From positions 1-64,000 of the forward strand of contig NZ_UAVD01000036.1 of assembly GCF_900460065.1 (NCBI RefSeq): 64,000 nucleotides of DNA, given 5' to 3'. Under the pieces are notes generated by a model. It saw nothing but the letters and a program-made list of their open reading frames with translations. It did not search any database and had not been told where the DNA came from. Source of the DNA: Streptomyces griseus (GTDB lineage Bacteria; Actinomycetota; Actinomycetes; Streptomycetales; Streptomycetaceae). A program made the position numbers and the translations under genes. Shown here piece after piece: positions 36,134-44,352 of this stretch (position 1 is the stretch's first letter; each line of letters begins with the position of its first letter).

Positions 36134-37107
36134 TGCTGAAGGGCAAGAAGATCCTGGTCACGGGCGGCACCGGACAGGTCGCCCGACCCGTCGCGGAGGC
36201 ACTCGCCGAACACAACGACGTGTGGTGCCTGGGCAGGTTCGGCACACCGGGGATCGAACGGGAGCTGAACCGGACGTCGATCACCACCCGGCGCTGGGAC
36301 CTGGAAGACCCCTCGCCGGACGCGCTCGCCGCCGTCCCCGACGACTTCACCCACGTCCTCCACTCCGCCGTACGCCGCGGGAACGACGGCGACTTCAACG
36401 CCACGATCGAGGCCAACGCGGTCGCCACCGGCCGGCTCATGGCGCACTGCGCCTCCGCCGACGCGTTCCTCTACGTCTCCACCGGCGCCCTCTACGCACG
36501 GCAGTCGCTCGACCACCTGTACCAAGAGGACGACCCGATCGACGGGGTCGCCGACTGGCTGCCCGCCTACCCCGTGGGGAAGATCGCCACCGAGGGAGCG
36601 GTGCGCGCCCTCAGCCAGGTGCTCGGCCTGCCCACCACCATCGCCCGCCTCAACATCGCCTACGGGCCCGGCGGATACGGCGGCGTACCCATGCTGTACT
36701 TCCGGCGGATGCTCGCGAAGGAGCCGATCCCCGTCCCGCTTCAGGGGCAGAACTGGTTCTCACCGCTGTACACCGACGACCTCGTGGCCCAGGTCCCGGC
36801 CCTGTGGGACGCCGCGTCCACCCCGGCGACCCTGGTCAACTGGGGCGGCGACGAGTCGGTGGGCATCACCGACTGCGTACGGCACATGAGCGAACTGACC
36901 GGGGTGCCGGCCCTGTTGGCGCCGTCCGAGGTGACCCGTGAGACCTACCGCTTCGACCCGGCCCGCCGCCGCGCGCTCACCGGCCCCTGCACGGTCTCCT
37001 GGCAGGACGGCATCCGCCGCACCCTCGCCGCCCACTTCCCCGAGCACGTCCCCGGAGCGGACCCGGCCGTGACCGGCGCGACGCCCACGAGCCCCGCCCA
37101 CCGTTGA
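36133..37107 (+). CDS. NAD(P)-dependent epimerase/reductase, TerC/EchC-like (324 aa)
   Basis: Extended short-chain dehydrogenase. The nucleotide-binding motif GGTGQVA starts at residue 11, and the catalytic pair is Tyr146 and Lys150 (YPVGK). The start codon overlaps the synthetase stop (TGATG), so translation is coupled. In the terfestatin/echoside pathway a reductase and a dehydratase together convert polyporic acid into the p-terphenyl core. This gene fits the reductase role by position and fold. The exact naming of homologues is from memory, so no symbol is assigned. Confidence 0.88.
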   Translation: MLKGKKILVTGGTGQVARPVAEALAEHNDVWCLGRFGTPGIERELNRTSITTRRWDLEDPSPDALAAVPDDFTHVLHSAVRRGNDGDFNATIEANAVATGRLMAHCASADAFLYVSTGALYARQSLDHLYQEDDPIDGVADWLPAYPVGKIATEGAVRALSQVLGLPTTIARLNIAYGPGGYGGVPMLYFRRMLAKEPIPVPLQGQNWFSPLYTDDLVAQVPALWDAASTPATLVNWGGDESVGITDCVRHMSELTGVPALLAPSEVTRETYRFDPARRRALTGPCTVSWQDGIRRTLAAHFPEHVPGADPAVTGATPTSPAHR

Positions 37108-37117
37108 GGAGAGTCCC

Positions 37118-37585
37118 ATGCCCGTGACCGACCAGACCGAGACCCCGCCGCCCGCCCGGGTCGTCCAGGACGCCGGGGCGTCCACCGTGACGCCGCCCAA
37201 CCTGGAGCTGGTCCAGGAGGCCTACCGGGCCTTCGGCCGCCAGGACGCCGACGTCCTCCTGGGGATCCTGGCGCCGGACATCCGGTGGATCCATCCCGTC
37301 GGGATGTCCGCGTACCAGTTGGGCGGCGCCCGGCACGGGCACGCCGGCGTCCGCAGCTTCCTCGCCCGGGTTCCCGCCGTGCTGGGGGGAATGCGCCTGG
37401 AGCCGCGGGAGTTCGTGTGCGCGGGCGACCGGATCGTGGTGTTCGGCGTACGCCAGGTGACGTCCTTGCGGGGGCACACGGAGGAGCTGGAGTTCGTCCA
37501 CTCCTGGACGCTGCGCGACGGGAAGGCCACGGTGATGGAGGACATCTTCGACACCGTCCTGTTCCATCGGCTGATCGAGGCCTGA
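37118..37585 (+). CDS. NTF2/SnoaL-like protein, probable terphenyl dehydratase (155 aa)
   Basis: SnoaL-like NTF2 fold (VQEAYRAFGRQDADVLLGIL, IRWIHPVG, GVRSFLARV, EELEFVHSWTLRDGK quoted as separate short motifs). Polar pocket residues typical of this family include His and Asp in WIHPVG and the final VMEDIFDT strand. GAGGAG lies 6 nt before the ATG, which is 10 bp after the reductase stop. It is the third gene of the synthetase-reductase-NTF2 operon, where TerB/EchB-type dehydratases are expected. A ketosteroid-isomerase-like role is the alternative. Confidence 0.85.
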   Translation: MPVTDQTETPPPARVVQDAGASTVTPPNLELVQEAYRAFGRQDADVLLGILAPDIRWIHPVGMSAYQLGGARHGHAGVRSFLARVPAVLGGMRLEPREFVCAGDRIVVFGVRQVTSLRGHTEELEFVHSWTLRDGKATVMEDIFDTVLFHRLIEA

Positions 37586-37611
37586 CCGCCCGCCCCGGCC
37601 CCGCCCCCGCG

Positions 37612-38538
37612 TCACGGCAGCCGGAGCGACGCGCCCGACTGCCGGCGCACCTCCGCGAGGACGGCCGACACCGAGGGGTTGGACACGGCCCCACTGCGCA
37701 CGACGAGGGAGACGTGGCGCATCAGGCCGGGGCCGTCGAGGGTGATCCGGCGGACCGGGTATCCGGGCCGGTCCGGCACCAGATCCGGTACGAGGGCGAC
37801 CCCCCAGCCCAGCGAGACGAGGCCGAGGGTGGCCTGCAGATCGGAGGTCCGGGCCACGATGTCGGGGACGAAGCCCGCGGAGGCGCAGGCATGCACGGTG
37901 AGCCGGCCGAGCCCCGAGTCCGGGTCGAGGGCCCAGGCCCGGTCGGCGTACGCGGCGAGCCGGTCGGGCAGGCGGCCCGCCGGCTCGTCGGCTCCCCCCG
38001 GCCCGACGGCCAGCCGCACCCGGTCGGCGGCCACCGGCTCCTCGTGCAGCCCCGGCATCGACGGCTCCGGCACCTCGTCGTACCCCATCGCGAGCGCCAG
38101 ATCGACCTGTCCGAGCCGCACCGCCTCCCGGCAGCCGCCCACCGGAAGCGCCCGCAAGGTGATCCTGAGGGCGGGGTGGAGATCACGCACCCGGGTCAGC
38201 GCGGGTATCAGCAGGGCGGGACCCTCGTGGAACGGCACGCCGACCCGCAGCTCTCCGCAGACCCGGCCGGTCGCCGCGAGCAGGTCGGACTCCGCCGACT
38301 CCAGGCCGGCGAGTATGTACTCCGTGTGGTCCACCAGCAGCCGCCCGGCCGAGGTCAGACCGGCCCGGTTGCTGCGCCGGTCGAGCAGTTCGGTCCCGGT
38401 CTCCGCCTCCAGCGCGGACAGCTGCTGGGACACCGCCGACCGCGTGTAGTTGAGGGACTCGGCCGCCGCTGCGATGGACCCCCGCGCCTGCACCTCGCGC
38501 AGCAGCACCAGCTTCCGTACGTCAAGCACGATGCGCAC
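37612..38538 (-). CDS. LysR-family transcriptional regulator (308 aa)
   Basis: N-terminal winged helix (about 4-63, AAAESLNYTRSAVSQQLSALE) and a complete periplasmic-binding-like effector domain (about 92-300). Full length for the family. The GTG at 38538 has GGGGAA upstream, and an in-frame GTG three codons later is possible. It is divergent from the FMN reductase gene across 124 bp and convergent with the dehydratase gene (26 bp between stops). LysR proteins usually control the divergent neighbour, so it is the likely regulator of the quinone reductase and perhaps the terphenyl operon. Confidence 0.92.
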   Translation of the reverse strand: MRIVLDVRKLVLLREVQARGSIAAAAESLNYTRSAVSQQLSALEAETGTELLDRRSNRAGLTSAGRLLVDHTEYILAGLESAESDLLAATGRVCGELRVGVPFHEGPALLIPALTRVRDLHPALRITLRALPVGGCREAVRLGQVDLALAMGYDEVPEPSMPGLHEEPVAADRVRLAVGPGGADEPAGRLPDRLAAYADRAWALDPDSGLGRLTVHACASAGFVPDIVARTSDLQATLGLVSLGWGVALVPDLVPDRPGYPVRRITLDGPGLMRHVSLVVRSGAVSNPSVSAVLAEVRRQSGASLRLP

Positions 38539-38662
38539 CGTCGATTCCCCTAATGCCCGACGTCATCAATGGTTACTCCAAGTGGCGCGGCCGGAGACCG
38601 AGTTGACCGGTTGAATGGAGCTATTCCCGCACTCTCGACCCTTCGATGAGAGGTAACCCGGC

Positions 38663-39334
38663 GTGTCCACTTTGCTCCGCGTCGACTGCAGCCCCCGACC
38701 CGAATCGGTCTCCCGGCAGATCTCGGCCGAATTCGCGGCGGCCTGGCACCGGGCCCACCCCGAAGGCCGCGTCCTGCACCGGGACCTGGCGGCCACACCC
38801 GTCCGCCACGTCGACGCGGCCCAGGTCGAGGTCGTCTCGCGGCTCGAATCGGCGGGCACGGTGGACCTGGAGGAGGCTCGCCGGGCGGCCCGCGCCCCCG
38901 AGGAGCTCGACAGCTGGCGCCACAGCTGGGAGCTGATCGACGAACTCATCGCCTGCGACACCCTGTTGATCAGCCTGCCCATGTACAACCTCTCCGTTCC
39001 CTCCGCCTTCAAGGCATGGTTCGACCGGATCGCCATCCCGCCGCTGCTCGTCGACCCGCACACCGGAAGGGGACCGCTGTCCGGTCTGCGGACCGTGGTG
39101 GCGACGGCTCGCGGCGGAAGCCCCCGCCCCGGCACGGCGGACCGCCCCGACGAGTTCCAGGAGCCCTACCTCCGGGCGGCGTTCCGCACGGTGGGGCTCG
39201 CCGACGATCTGCTGTTCCTGGGCGCGGACACGACCAGGTCCGGGCACGTCCCCCGGCTCGCCCCCCACCGGGGCGCCGCCCAGACCTCGCTCCGGCAGGC
39301 GGTGGAGCGCGCCCGCGAACGCGCGCGCCTCTGA
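38663..39334 (+). CDS. FMN-dependent NAD(P)H:quinone/azo-reductase (223 aa)
   Basis: Flavodoxin-like fold of the AzoR family. The N-terminal phosphate loop (CSPRPESVSRQISAEF, key residues SPRPESVSR) and LPMYNLSVPSAFKAWFDRI (short: PMYNLSVPSAFKAWFD) bind FMN. AzoR enzymes reduce quinones by two electrons using NADH. Next to a quinone-forming synthetase it may reduce the terphenylquinone or protect against it, which is inference from location. GTG start with GAGG upstream. It is divergent from the LysR gene and convergent with the prenyl synthase gene, with only 14 bp between stops. Confidence 0.9.
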   Translation: MSTLLRVDCSPRPESVSRQISAEFAAAWHRAHPEGRVLHRDLAATPVRHVDAAQVEVVSRLESAGTVDLEEARRAARAPEELDSWRHSWELIDELIACDTLLISLPMYNLSVPSAFKAWFDRIAIPPLLVDPHTGRGPLSGLRTVVATARGGSPRPGTADRPDEFQEPYLRAAFRTVGLADDLLFLGADTTRSGHVPRLAPHRGAAQTSLRQAVERARERARL

Positions 39335-39348
39335 CCGCGAACGTCCGG

Positions 39349-40377
39349 CTACGCCGTCCTGGTGGCGACGAACTCGCACAGGGACTCCAGGGCCTTGCGC
39401 GCGGGCCCCGGCGGCAGCGGCCCCAACGACGCACGCGCGGCGGCGAGCCGCTCGTCCATGATCCCCCGGGCCCGTGCCATGCAGCCGGACCGCTGGAGCA
39501 ACGCGAGGGTCCGCTCGTGCTGCTGCCCGCGCATCGCCTGAGCCCCGCTCAACAGCGAACGGAGCTCCTCGTCACCGGGCCACGCGTCGTCGAGCACCAG
39601 CAGGACGGGCAGGCCGGCCACGCCCACCGCGAGGTCCTTGCCCTGCTCCTTGCCGAGCTCCGCCGAGGACGAGGTGATGTCGAGCAGGTCGTCCGATATC
39701 TGGAAGGCGACCCCGAGATGCTCGCCGTACGCCGCGAGCGCCTCGCCCACCCCGGCGGGCGCGCCCGCCTGCACCGCGCCGAGCCGCAGCGAGAGGGAGA
39801 TCAGCGACGCCGACTTGTCGGAGATCACCGCGAAGTAGTGCGACAGCCGCCGCTCCGCGCCGTCCGGCCCGACCAGCTCCCGCAACTGCCCCCGGACCAG
39901 CCGCTCGGACGCCTCCGCCTGGAGCGGTATCGCCTCCGGCGCCAGGGAGGCCGACAACCGGGCGGCCCTGGCCAGGAGCCAGTTGCCCGACCGGACGGCG
40001 ACGGTGTTGCCCCAGCGGGCGTTGACGCTGCTGACACCGTGCCGCAGCAGCGCCTCGTCCATCACGTCGTCGTGGTGCAGCGAAGCCGTATGGATCAACT
40101 CGGCCACCACGGCCGCCTCGATGACCCCCTCGCCCCGAACGTCGCCGAACTCGGCCCCGAGCAGGGTGAGCAGCGGCCTCAGCCGCTTGCCCCCCGCGGC
40201 GATCAGATGCCCGGCGACCTCGGCGAGCCGCGGATCCTCCGCCTCCCCCGCGCACTTCAGCAGGCGGGTCTCCACCTGTTCCAGCCCGCGGAGCACCCGC
40301 CGCTCCAAGGCGCTCTCACCGACGACCAGCCGACTGATGATCGACCGCCCCCGCATTCTCGCCGCCAGCGCGGTCAT
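39349..40377 (-). CDS. Trans-polyprenyl diphosphate synthase (342 aa)
   Basis: Class I isoprenyl synthase. It has GGKRLRP near 62-68, the first Asp-rich motif DDVMD at 103-107 (HHDDVMDEALLRHG) and the second motif DDLLD in FQISDDLLDIT. It condenses isopentenyl diphosphate with an allylic starter. Small residues before the first motif (HTASLHH) suggest a long-chain product such as a menaquinone side-chain precursor, but length prediction is weak. The ATG at 40377 has GGAGGG 6 nt upstream. An operator-like inverted repeat lies about 95 bp before the start. It may be a paralogue serving secondary metabolism. Confidence 0.92.
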   Translation of the reverse strand: MTALAARMRGRSIISRLVVGESALERRVLRGLEQVETRLLKCAGEAEDPRLAEVAGHLIAAGGKRLRPLLTLLGAEFGDVRGEGVIEAAVVAELIHTASLHHDDVMDEALLRHGVSSVNARWGNTVAVRSGNWLLARAARLSASLAPEAIPLQAEASERLVRGQLRELVGPDGAERRLSHYFAVISDKSASLISLSLRLGAVQAGAPAGVGEALAAYGEHLGVAFQISDDLLDITSSSAELGKEQGKDLAVGVAGLPVLLVLDDAWPGDEELRSLLSGAQAMRGQQHERTLALLQRSGCMARARGIMDERLAAARASLGPLPPGPARKALESLCEFVATRTA

Positions 40378-40469
40378 CAGCTTCCCTCCGGTACGCGGCT
40401 CTCTCTCGGCCGCCGGCATCCCCCACCGGAGCCTAGAAACGTGCTGTCGCGCCTCGACAGCGATCGGGG

Positions 40470-40503
40470 CGTCCCTGTCCGATAGCGGACAGGGACGTCC
40501 CGC
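40470..40503. promoter_or_regulatory. 12-bp inverted repeat, operator-like, before polyprenyl synthase
   Basis: Perfect arms CGTCCCTGTCCG (40470-40481) and CGGACAGGGACG (40486-40497) around ATAG, followed by TCCCGC. It lies in the 312-bp spacer upstream of the synthase (40378-40689), which holds no gene that I can see. Most of this motif recurs at 32741-32770. Confidence 0.65.
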
Positions 40504-40689
40504 GGAGCGAGCACCGTCTGAGACGTGGACCTCACCGGTGGCAGCAACCTGCCACACCGGGCACCGGCACGGAGCACCGCCGTCCCGGTGCCACCGGGCC
40601 GCCCCGACGGGAGGCCGGGGTCAACCGCTGACCGGCCCGTGGGGGCCGGGACGGCCGGTGCCACGACCCCGGGGCACGCTCCAGAAGGG

Positions 40690-40890
40690 TCACAGGGCCC
40701 TGGGGACGGGGAGGTGGCAGTCGAGGATCTGGCGGGCCTCCCTCCGGCGGGAGCGGCGGGGGTGCAGCAGGGCGACGACGACGATGACGACGTGGACGGT
40801 GATCCGGACGCACAGGACGGTGATCAGGACCCAGAGCAGGGGTCCGGCGGCCGGGAGCAGTGCGGTCAGTGCGGTCAGTGCGGTGGGCAT
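40690..40890 (-). CDS. Small membrane protein (66 aa)
   Basis: One or two hydrophobic segments (LLPAAGPLLWVLITVLCV and VVIVVVALL) are followed by a basic tail (HPRRSRRREARQIL). AGGAG lies 7 nt before the ATG. No family is recognised. The topology suggests an inner-membrane anchor with a cytoplasmic basic tail. Confidence 0.6.
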   Translation of the reverse strand: MPTALTALTALLPAAGPLLWVLITVLCVRITVHVVIVVVALLHPRRSRRREARQILDCHLPVPRAL

Positions 40891-40987
40891 GGTCTTCTCC
40901 TGATGTGCGGCCGGGCCGTGTGCTCCGGCGTCTCCCTCAGATCACCAGGCCCGGTGCGCGAGGCCCGGACCAAGGTGGGGGGTCTCT

Positions 40988-41091
40988 ATTCCCCGAGGCG
41001 CGTCCTCATGTCCCGAAGGCACGTCCTCGCTCCCCGAGGGCGCGTGCCCGTTTCCCGAAGACAGGTCCTCGTTCCCCGAAGGCACGTCCTC
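40988..41091. repeat. 21-bp tandem repeat, 5 imperfect copies
   Basis: Units at 40988-41007 (20 bp), 41008-41028, 41029-41049, 41050-41070 and 41071-41091 share cccgaaggcacgtcctc. The array ends 28 bp before the start of the gene at 41120. A period of 21 bp is two helical turns, so repeated sites would face the same side of the DNA. Confidence 0.85.
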
Positions 41092-41119
41092 TTCCGACGG
41101 AAGTGGGTAGATTCGCGGC

Positions 41120-42406
41120 ATGTCTTCTCCCGGTGGTCCGGTCTCCGCCGATCAGCAGCTCGTCGAGCACGCGCGTCGGCACGGTTTCGTGGTGTCGGCG
41201 AAGCAACTCGCGTCGTGGCGGCGGTCGGGGCTGCTGCCGGGCCACACGACGCGGGCGCTGGGCCGGGGGCGCGGCAGCGCGTCGGACCCGGCCGACGAGG
41301 CGTTCGGTCTGGTGGTGGCGCTCGCCCGGCTGGCGCGGAGGGGCGCTCGCCCCTCTCATCTGGCGCTGGAGCTGTTCGGCGAAGGGCATCCGGTGCCCGC
41401 GGAGGCCGTGCGAAACGCCTTCGGCAAGGCGGTCCGGGGGCTGGGCGCCGGGCTCGGCGAGGAAGGTCCCGGAGAGGGGGAGGACGAGGAGGAGTGGGCG
41501 GAGCGCGTCGCCGACGAGGTGGTCGCCTCGGGGCGGCGGGTGCGGCTCGTTCCCGCGCGGGTGCGTCGGATCGACGAGGGCATCGCCCGGTACATGCGTG
41601 ACCGGGGGGTGGCGTGGCCCCCTCCCGAACTGGCCGCCCTGGACGCGAACCCGGAACCTCCGAGCCTGTCCGCCGGGGAGGTCACGGCTGCCGCGGTGAC
41701 CACGGTGCTGCGGGGCGGCGCCGCCGTCACGCCGCAGGGGATCGGCGACGTGCTGCGGGCCGTGCAGCCGACGGGGTGGGGCAACCCGGCGGCGTCACTG
41801 GCCGAGTACACGGTCGAGGACGTCCCTGATGCCGCCCGGGAGGTGTTCCTGCCGGACGGCGGGATGAGCACCGTTCCCGACGGTGACGTCCGCGGCGCCC
41901 TGCTGGGCCTGGCGGAGACGGCCTCCTTGGAGGATCTGCGGGACGCCTGGGAGGTGAGCGGGGCGACCCGCGCGTGGGCGCTGGACCTGTGCGCACGGGT
42001 CGAGGCGGAGCTCGGGGCCGGCGAACTGGGCGACGCCGCACTCACCTGGCTGATGGGCAGGGCCTTCGTGTCGGGGATGGTGCTGGTGGCCCAGGTGGGA
42101 GACCGCCACTGGTCCCCCGGGGACCGGGCGTCGGACGCCCTGACCCTGCTGATGATGCGGCGATCGTTGCGCGATCTCGACGCCAGGGTGCCGGGCTGCC
42201 AGTGGGAGCTGCTCGGATCCCCCGCCGTGCTGCCGCCCCCGCTGATCCCGTTCCTTCAGCCGCGACGCACCTCCGAGGTGGGCGAGATCGAGGAGATCGG
42301 CGAGATCGGTCGGGAGCGTCACGGACCGGAGCCCTCGGGGGACGGTGGCGGCGGCCGTGCCGCGCGCACGGGGTCCGTGTGTGAAGACGCAGATGCCCGC
42401 GCGTAG
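41120..42406 (+). CDS. Uncharacterised protein with possible N-terminal HTH (428 aa)
   Basis: Soluble protein without signal peptide. The first 60 residues (VEHARRHGFVVSAKQLASW, RRSGLLPG) resemble a MerR-like or excisionase-type helix-turn-helix. The centre is mixed alpha/beta, with an acidic linker (GEEGPGEGEDEEEW) near 113-126. The C-terminus is low complexity (VGEIEEIGEIGRERHG). I do not recognise the full-length family. It starts 28 bp after the 21-bp repeat array, which could be its own operator. Possibly a DNA-binding regulator; confidence in function is low. Confidence 0.75.
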   Translation: MSSPGGPVSADQQLVEHARRHGFVVSAKQLASWRRSGLLPGHTTRALGRGRGSASDPADEAFGLVVALARLARRGARPSHLALELFGEGHPVPAEAVRNAFGKAVRGLGAGLGEEGPGEGEDEEEWAERVADEVVASGRRVRLVPARVRRIDEGIARYMRDRGVAWPPPELAALDANPEPPSLSAGEVTAAAVTTVLRGGAAVTPQGIGDVLRAVQPTGWGNPAASLAEYTVEDVPDAAREVFLPDGGMSTVPDGDVRGALLGLAETASLEDLRDAWEVSGATRAWALDLCARVEAELGAGELGDAALTWLMGRAFVSGMVLVAQVGDRHWSPGDRASDALTLLMMRRSLRDLDARVPGCQWELLGSPAVLPPPLIPFLQPRRTSEVGEIEEIGEIGRERHGPEPSGDGGGGRAARTGSVCEDADARA

Positions 42407-42455
42407 CCGCGGCACCCCAGGAAGGCTGACCGTGCGGGGGGGGTGATGAGCCTGG

Positions 42456-43136
42456 TCAGCGGCGACCGGGCGGGACCAGGTCCGCCTCGTACGCGGCGAT
42501 GGCCGCCTCCACCCGGTTGCGGGCGCCCAGTTTCGCGAGTACCGCGCTGACGTGGGCCTTCACCGTGCCCTCGACGAGGTGCAGTCGGCTCGCGATCTCC
42601 GCGTTCGACAGGCCCGCCCCGAGTCCGGCCAGCACCTCGCGTTCACGTTCGGTGAGCCGAGCCAGTGAGCGGTGGGGGTGTGCTGCTCGGTGCGCGCGCA
42701 TCCCCGCGATGACCCGGCCGGCGACCCGTGGAGACAAGTAGGCCCCGCCGGCTCCCACCGCCCGTACCCCGTTGAGCAGTTCCCTCGGATCGTCCGCCTT
42801 CAGCAGGAAGCCGTCGGCGCCCTCCTCCAGGGCGCGGGTGACGTACTCGTCCTGGCCGAAGGTGGTCAGCATGATCAGTCCCACCGTCGCTGATTCCCGG
42901 TGCAGCCGCGCCGCTGCCGTCAGCCCGTCCAGGCCCGGCATCCGGATGTCCATCAGCACCACGTCCGGCCGGTGCGCGCGGGTGAGCGCGATGGCCTCGT
43001 GCCCGTCGCCCGCCTCGGCGACCACCTCGACGTGCGGGTCCCTGGCGAGGATGGCCCGTACCCCCGCCCGGACCATCGCTTCGTCATCGGCGATCAGCAC
43101 CCGGACCGGGCGACCGGCCGGTGTCGTCTCTTCCAC
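42456..43136 (-). CDS. NarL/FixJ-family response regulator (226 aa)
   Basis: Receiver domain with acidic pair (ADDE), phospho-acceptor Asp63 (LMDIRMPG), Thr (LTTFG) and Lys (LLKAD). The LuxR-type helix-turn-helix carries LTEREREVLAGLGAGLSNAEI in its short form TEREREVLAGLGAG. The GTG at 43136 has a weak ribosome site; a GTG ten codons later (VRVLIADD) is an alternative start. It is divergent from the ABC transporter genes and two genes away from a histidine kinase. Together they form a kinase-regulator-exporter set of the kind that senses cell-envelope stress or antibiotics. Confidence 0.92.
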   Translation of the reverse strand: MEETTPAGRPVRVLIADDEAMVRAGVRAILARDPHVEVVAEAGDGHEAIALTRAHRPDVVLMDIRMPGLDGLTAAARLHRESATVGLIMLTTFGQDEYVTRALEEGADGFLLKADDPRELLNGVRAVGAGGAYLSPRVAGRVIAGMRAHRAAHPHRSLARLTEREREVLAGLGAGLSNAEIASRLHLVEGTVKAHVSAVLAKLGARNRVEAAIAAYEADLVPPGRR

Positions 43137-43386
43137 CCGGCGAGCCTAAGGGCGAGCCGCCGCCGTACCAACGGTCTCTCTCGCCGATCAGCCCGTGGGA
43201 GGAGGGCACCCCTGACGAACGGCAGGACGCCGCTGCCGTTCGGCCGATGGGCGGCGGGCCCACGGACTTCTAGCGTCTCTCTCGTACAGGAATCGCGGCG
43301 GTTCCCGCTTCGGAACCGAGCACCACGTGCCGTCCGTGGGGCGCGCCGCCGACTCCCGTGATCCGCGACCGGCACCGAGGAGCTCT

Positions 43387-44352
43387 GTGATCACCCTTCG
43401 AGAACTGACCAAGCGTTACGGCGAGACCGTCGCCGTGGACGGTCTGACCCTGGACGTCAAGGGTGGTCTGGTGACCGGCTTCCTCGGCCCCAACGGCGCG
43501 GGGAAGTCGACCACGATGCGCATGATCCTCGGCTTGGACCACCCTTCCGGGGGCGAGGCGCTCATCGGTGGCAGGCCGTACTCCTCGATGCGCCACCCGG
43601 TCCGCGAGGTCGGCGCGCTCCTGGACGCCAAGGCGCTGCACCCGGCTCGCTCCGCACGCAGCCACCTGGTGGCGCAGGCGCGCAGCAACGGCATCCCGGT
43701 GAGCCGGGTGGACGAGGTGCTGGAGATGGTCGGCCTGGCGAAGGTGGCCCGCCGTTCGGCCGGGGCGTTCTCGCTGGGCATGCACCAGCGCCTGGGAGTG
43801 GCGGGCGCGCTGCTCGGTGACCCGCAGGTGCTCGTCTTCGACGAGCCGGTCAACGGCCTCGACCCGGACGGCGTCCGATGGGTGCGTGAGCTCGTGCGGT
43901 CCCTGGCAGCCGAGGGCCGGACGGTCTTCCTCTCCAGTCACCTGATGAGCGAGATGCAGTTGACCGCGGACCGACTGGTCATCATCGGACGGGGGAAGCT
44001 GCTGGCCGACACGCCGATGGCCGATCTCCTGGCCGGCAGTGCGCTGTCGTCGGTCCGTGTGCGCACCCCCGACATGGCAGACCTGCACACGCTGACCCGC
44101 CACCTGCTGAAGGACGGCGACGTGAGGGTGGAGACGCCCGCCGCCGGCGAACTCGTGGTGAGGGGCCGCAGTTCCGAGCAGGTGGGCGATCTGGCCCACG
44201 GGCTGGGGCTGCGGCTGCATGAACTGCGTACCGTCGCCGCCTCGTTGGAGGAGGTCTACATGGAACTCACCGCGCGGAGCGTGGAGTACGGAACGGGCGA
44301 CCCGCTGCCCGACGGTCCGCGCAGCGGGCAGACACGGGGAGCGGAAGCATGA
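43387..44352 (+). CDS. ABC transporter ATPase, drug-export (DrrA-like) type (321 aa)
   Basis: Walker A is GPNGAGKST, the signature region is FSLGMHQRLGVAGALL, Walker B is VLVFDEPVNGLDPDG, and the switch His is in FLSSHLM. The C-terminal extension (about 220-321) is typical of DrrA/BcrA-type exporters. GTG start with GAGGAG 4-5 nt upstream. The stop overlaps the permease start (ATGA). It is probably controlled by the divergent response regulator. Confidence 0.94.
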   Translation: MITLRELTKRYGETVAVDGLTLDVKGGLVTGFLGPNGAGKSTTMRMILGLDHPSGGEALIGGRPYSSMRHPVREVGALLDAKALHPARSARSHLVAQARSNGIPVSRVDEVLEMVGLAKVARRSAGAFSLGMHQRLGVAGALLGDPQVLVFDEPVNGLDPDGVRWVRELVRSLAAEGRTVFLSSHLMSEMQLTADRLVIIGRGKLLADTPMADLLAGSALSSVRVRTPDMADLHTLTRHLLKDGDVRVETPAAGELVVRGRSSEQVGDLAHGLGLRLHELRTVAASLEEVYMELTARSVEYGTGDPLPDGPRSGQTRGAEA

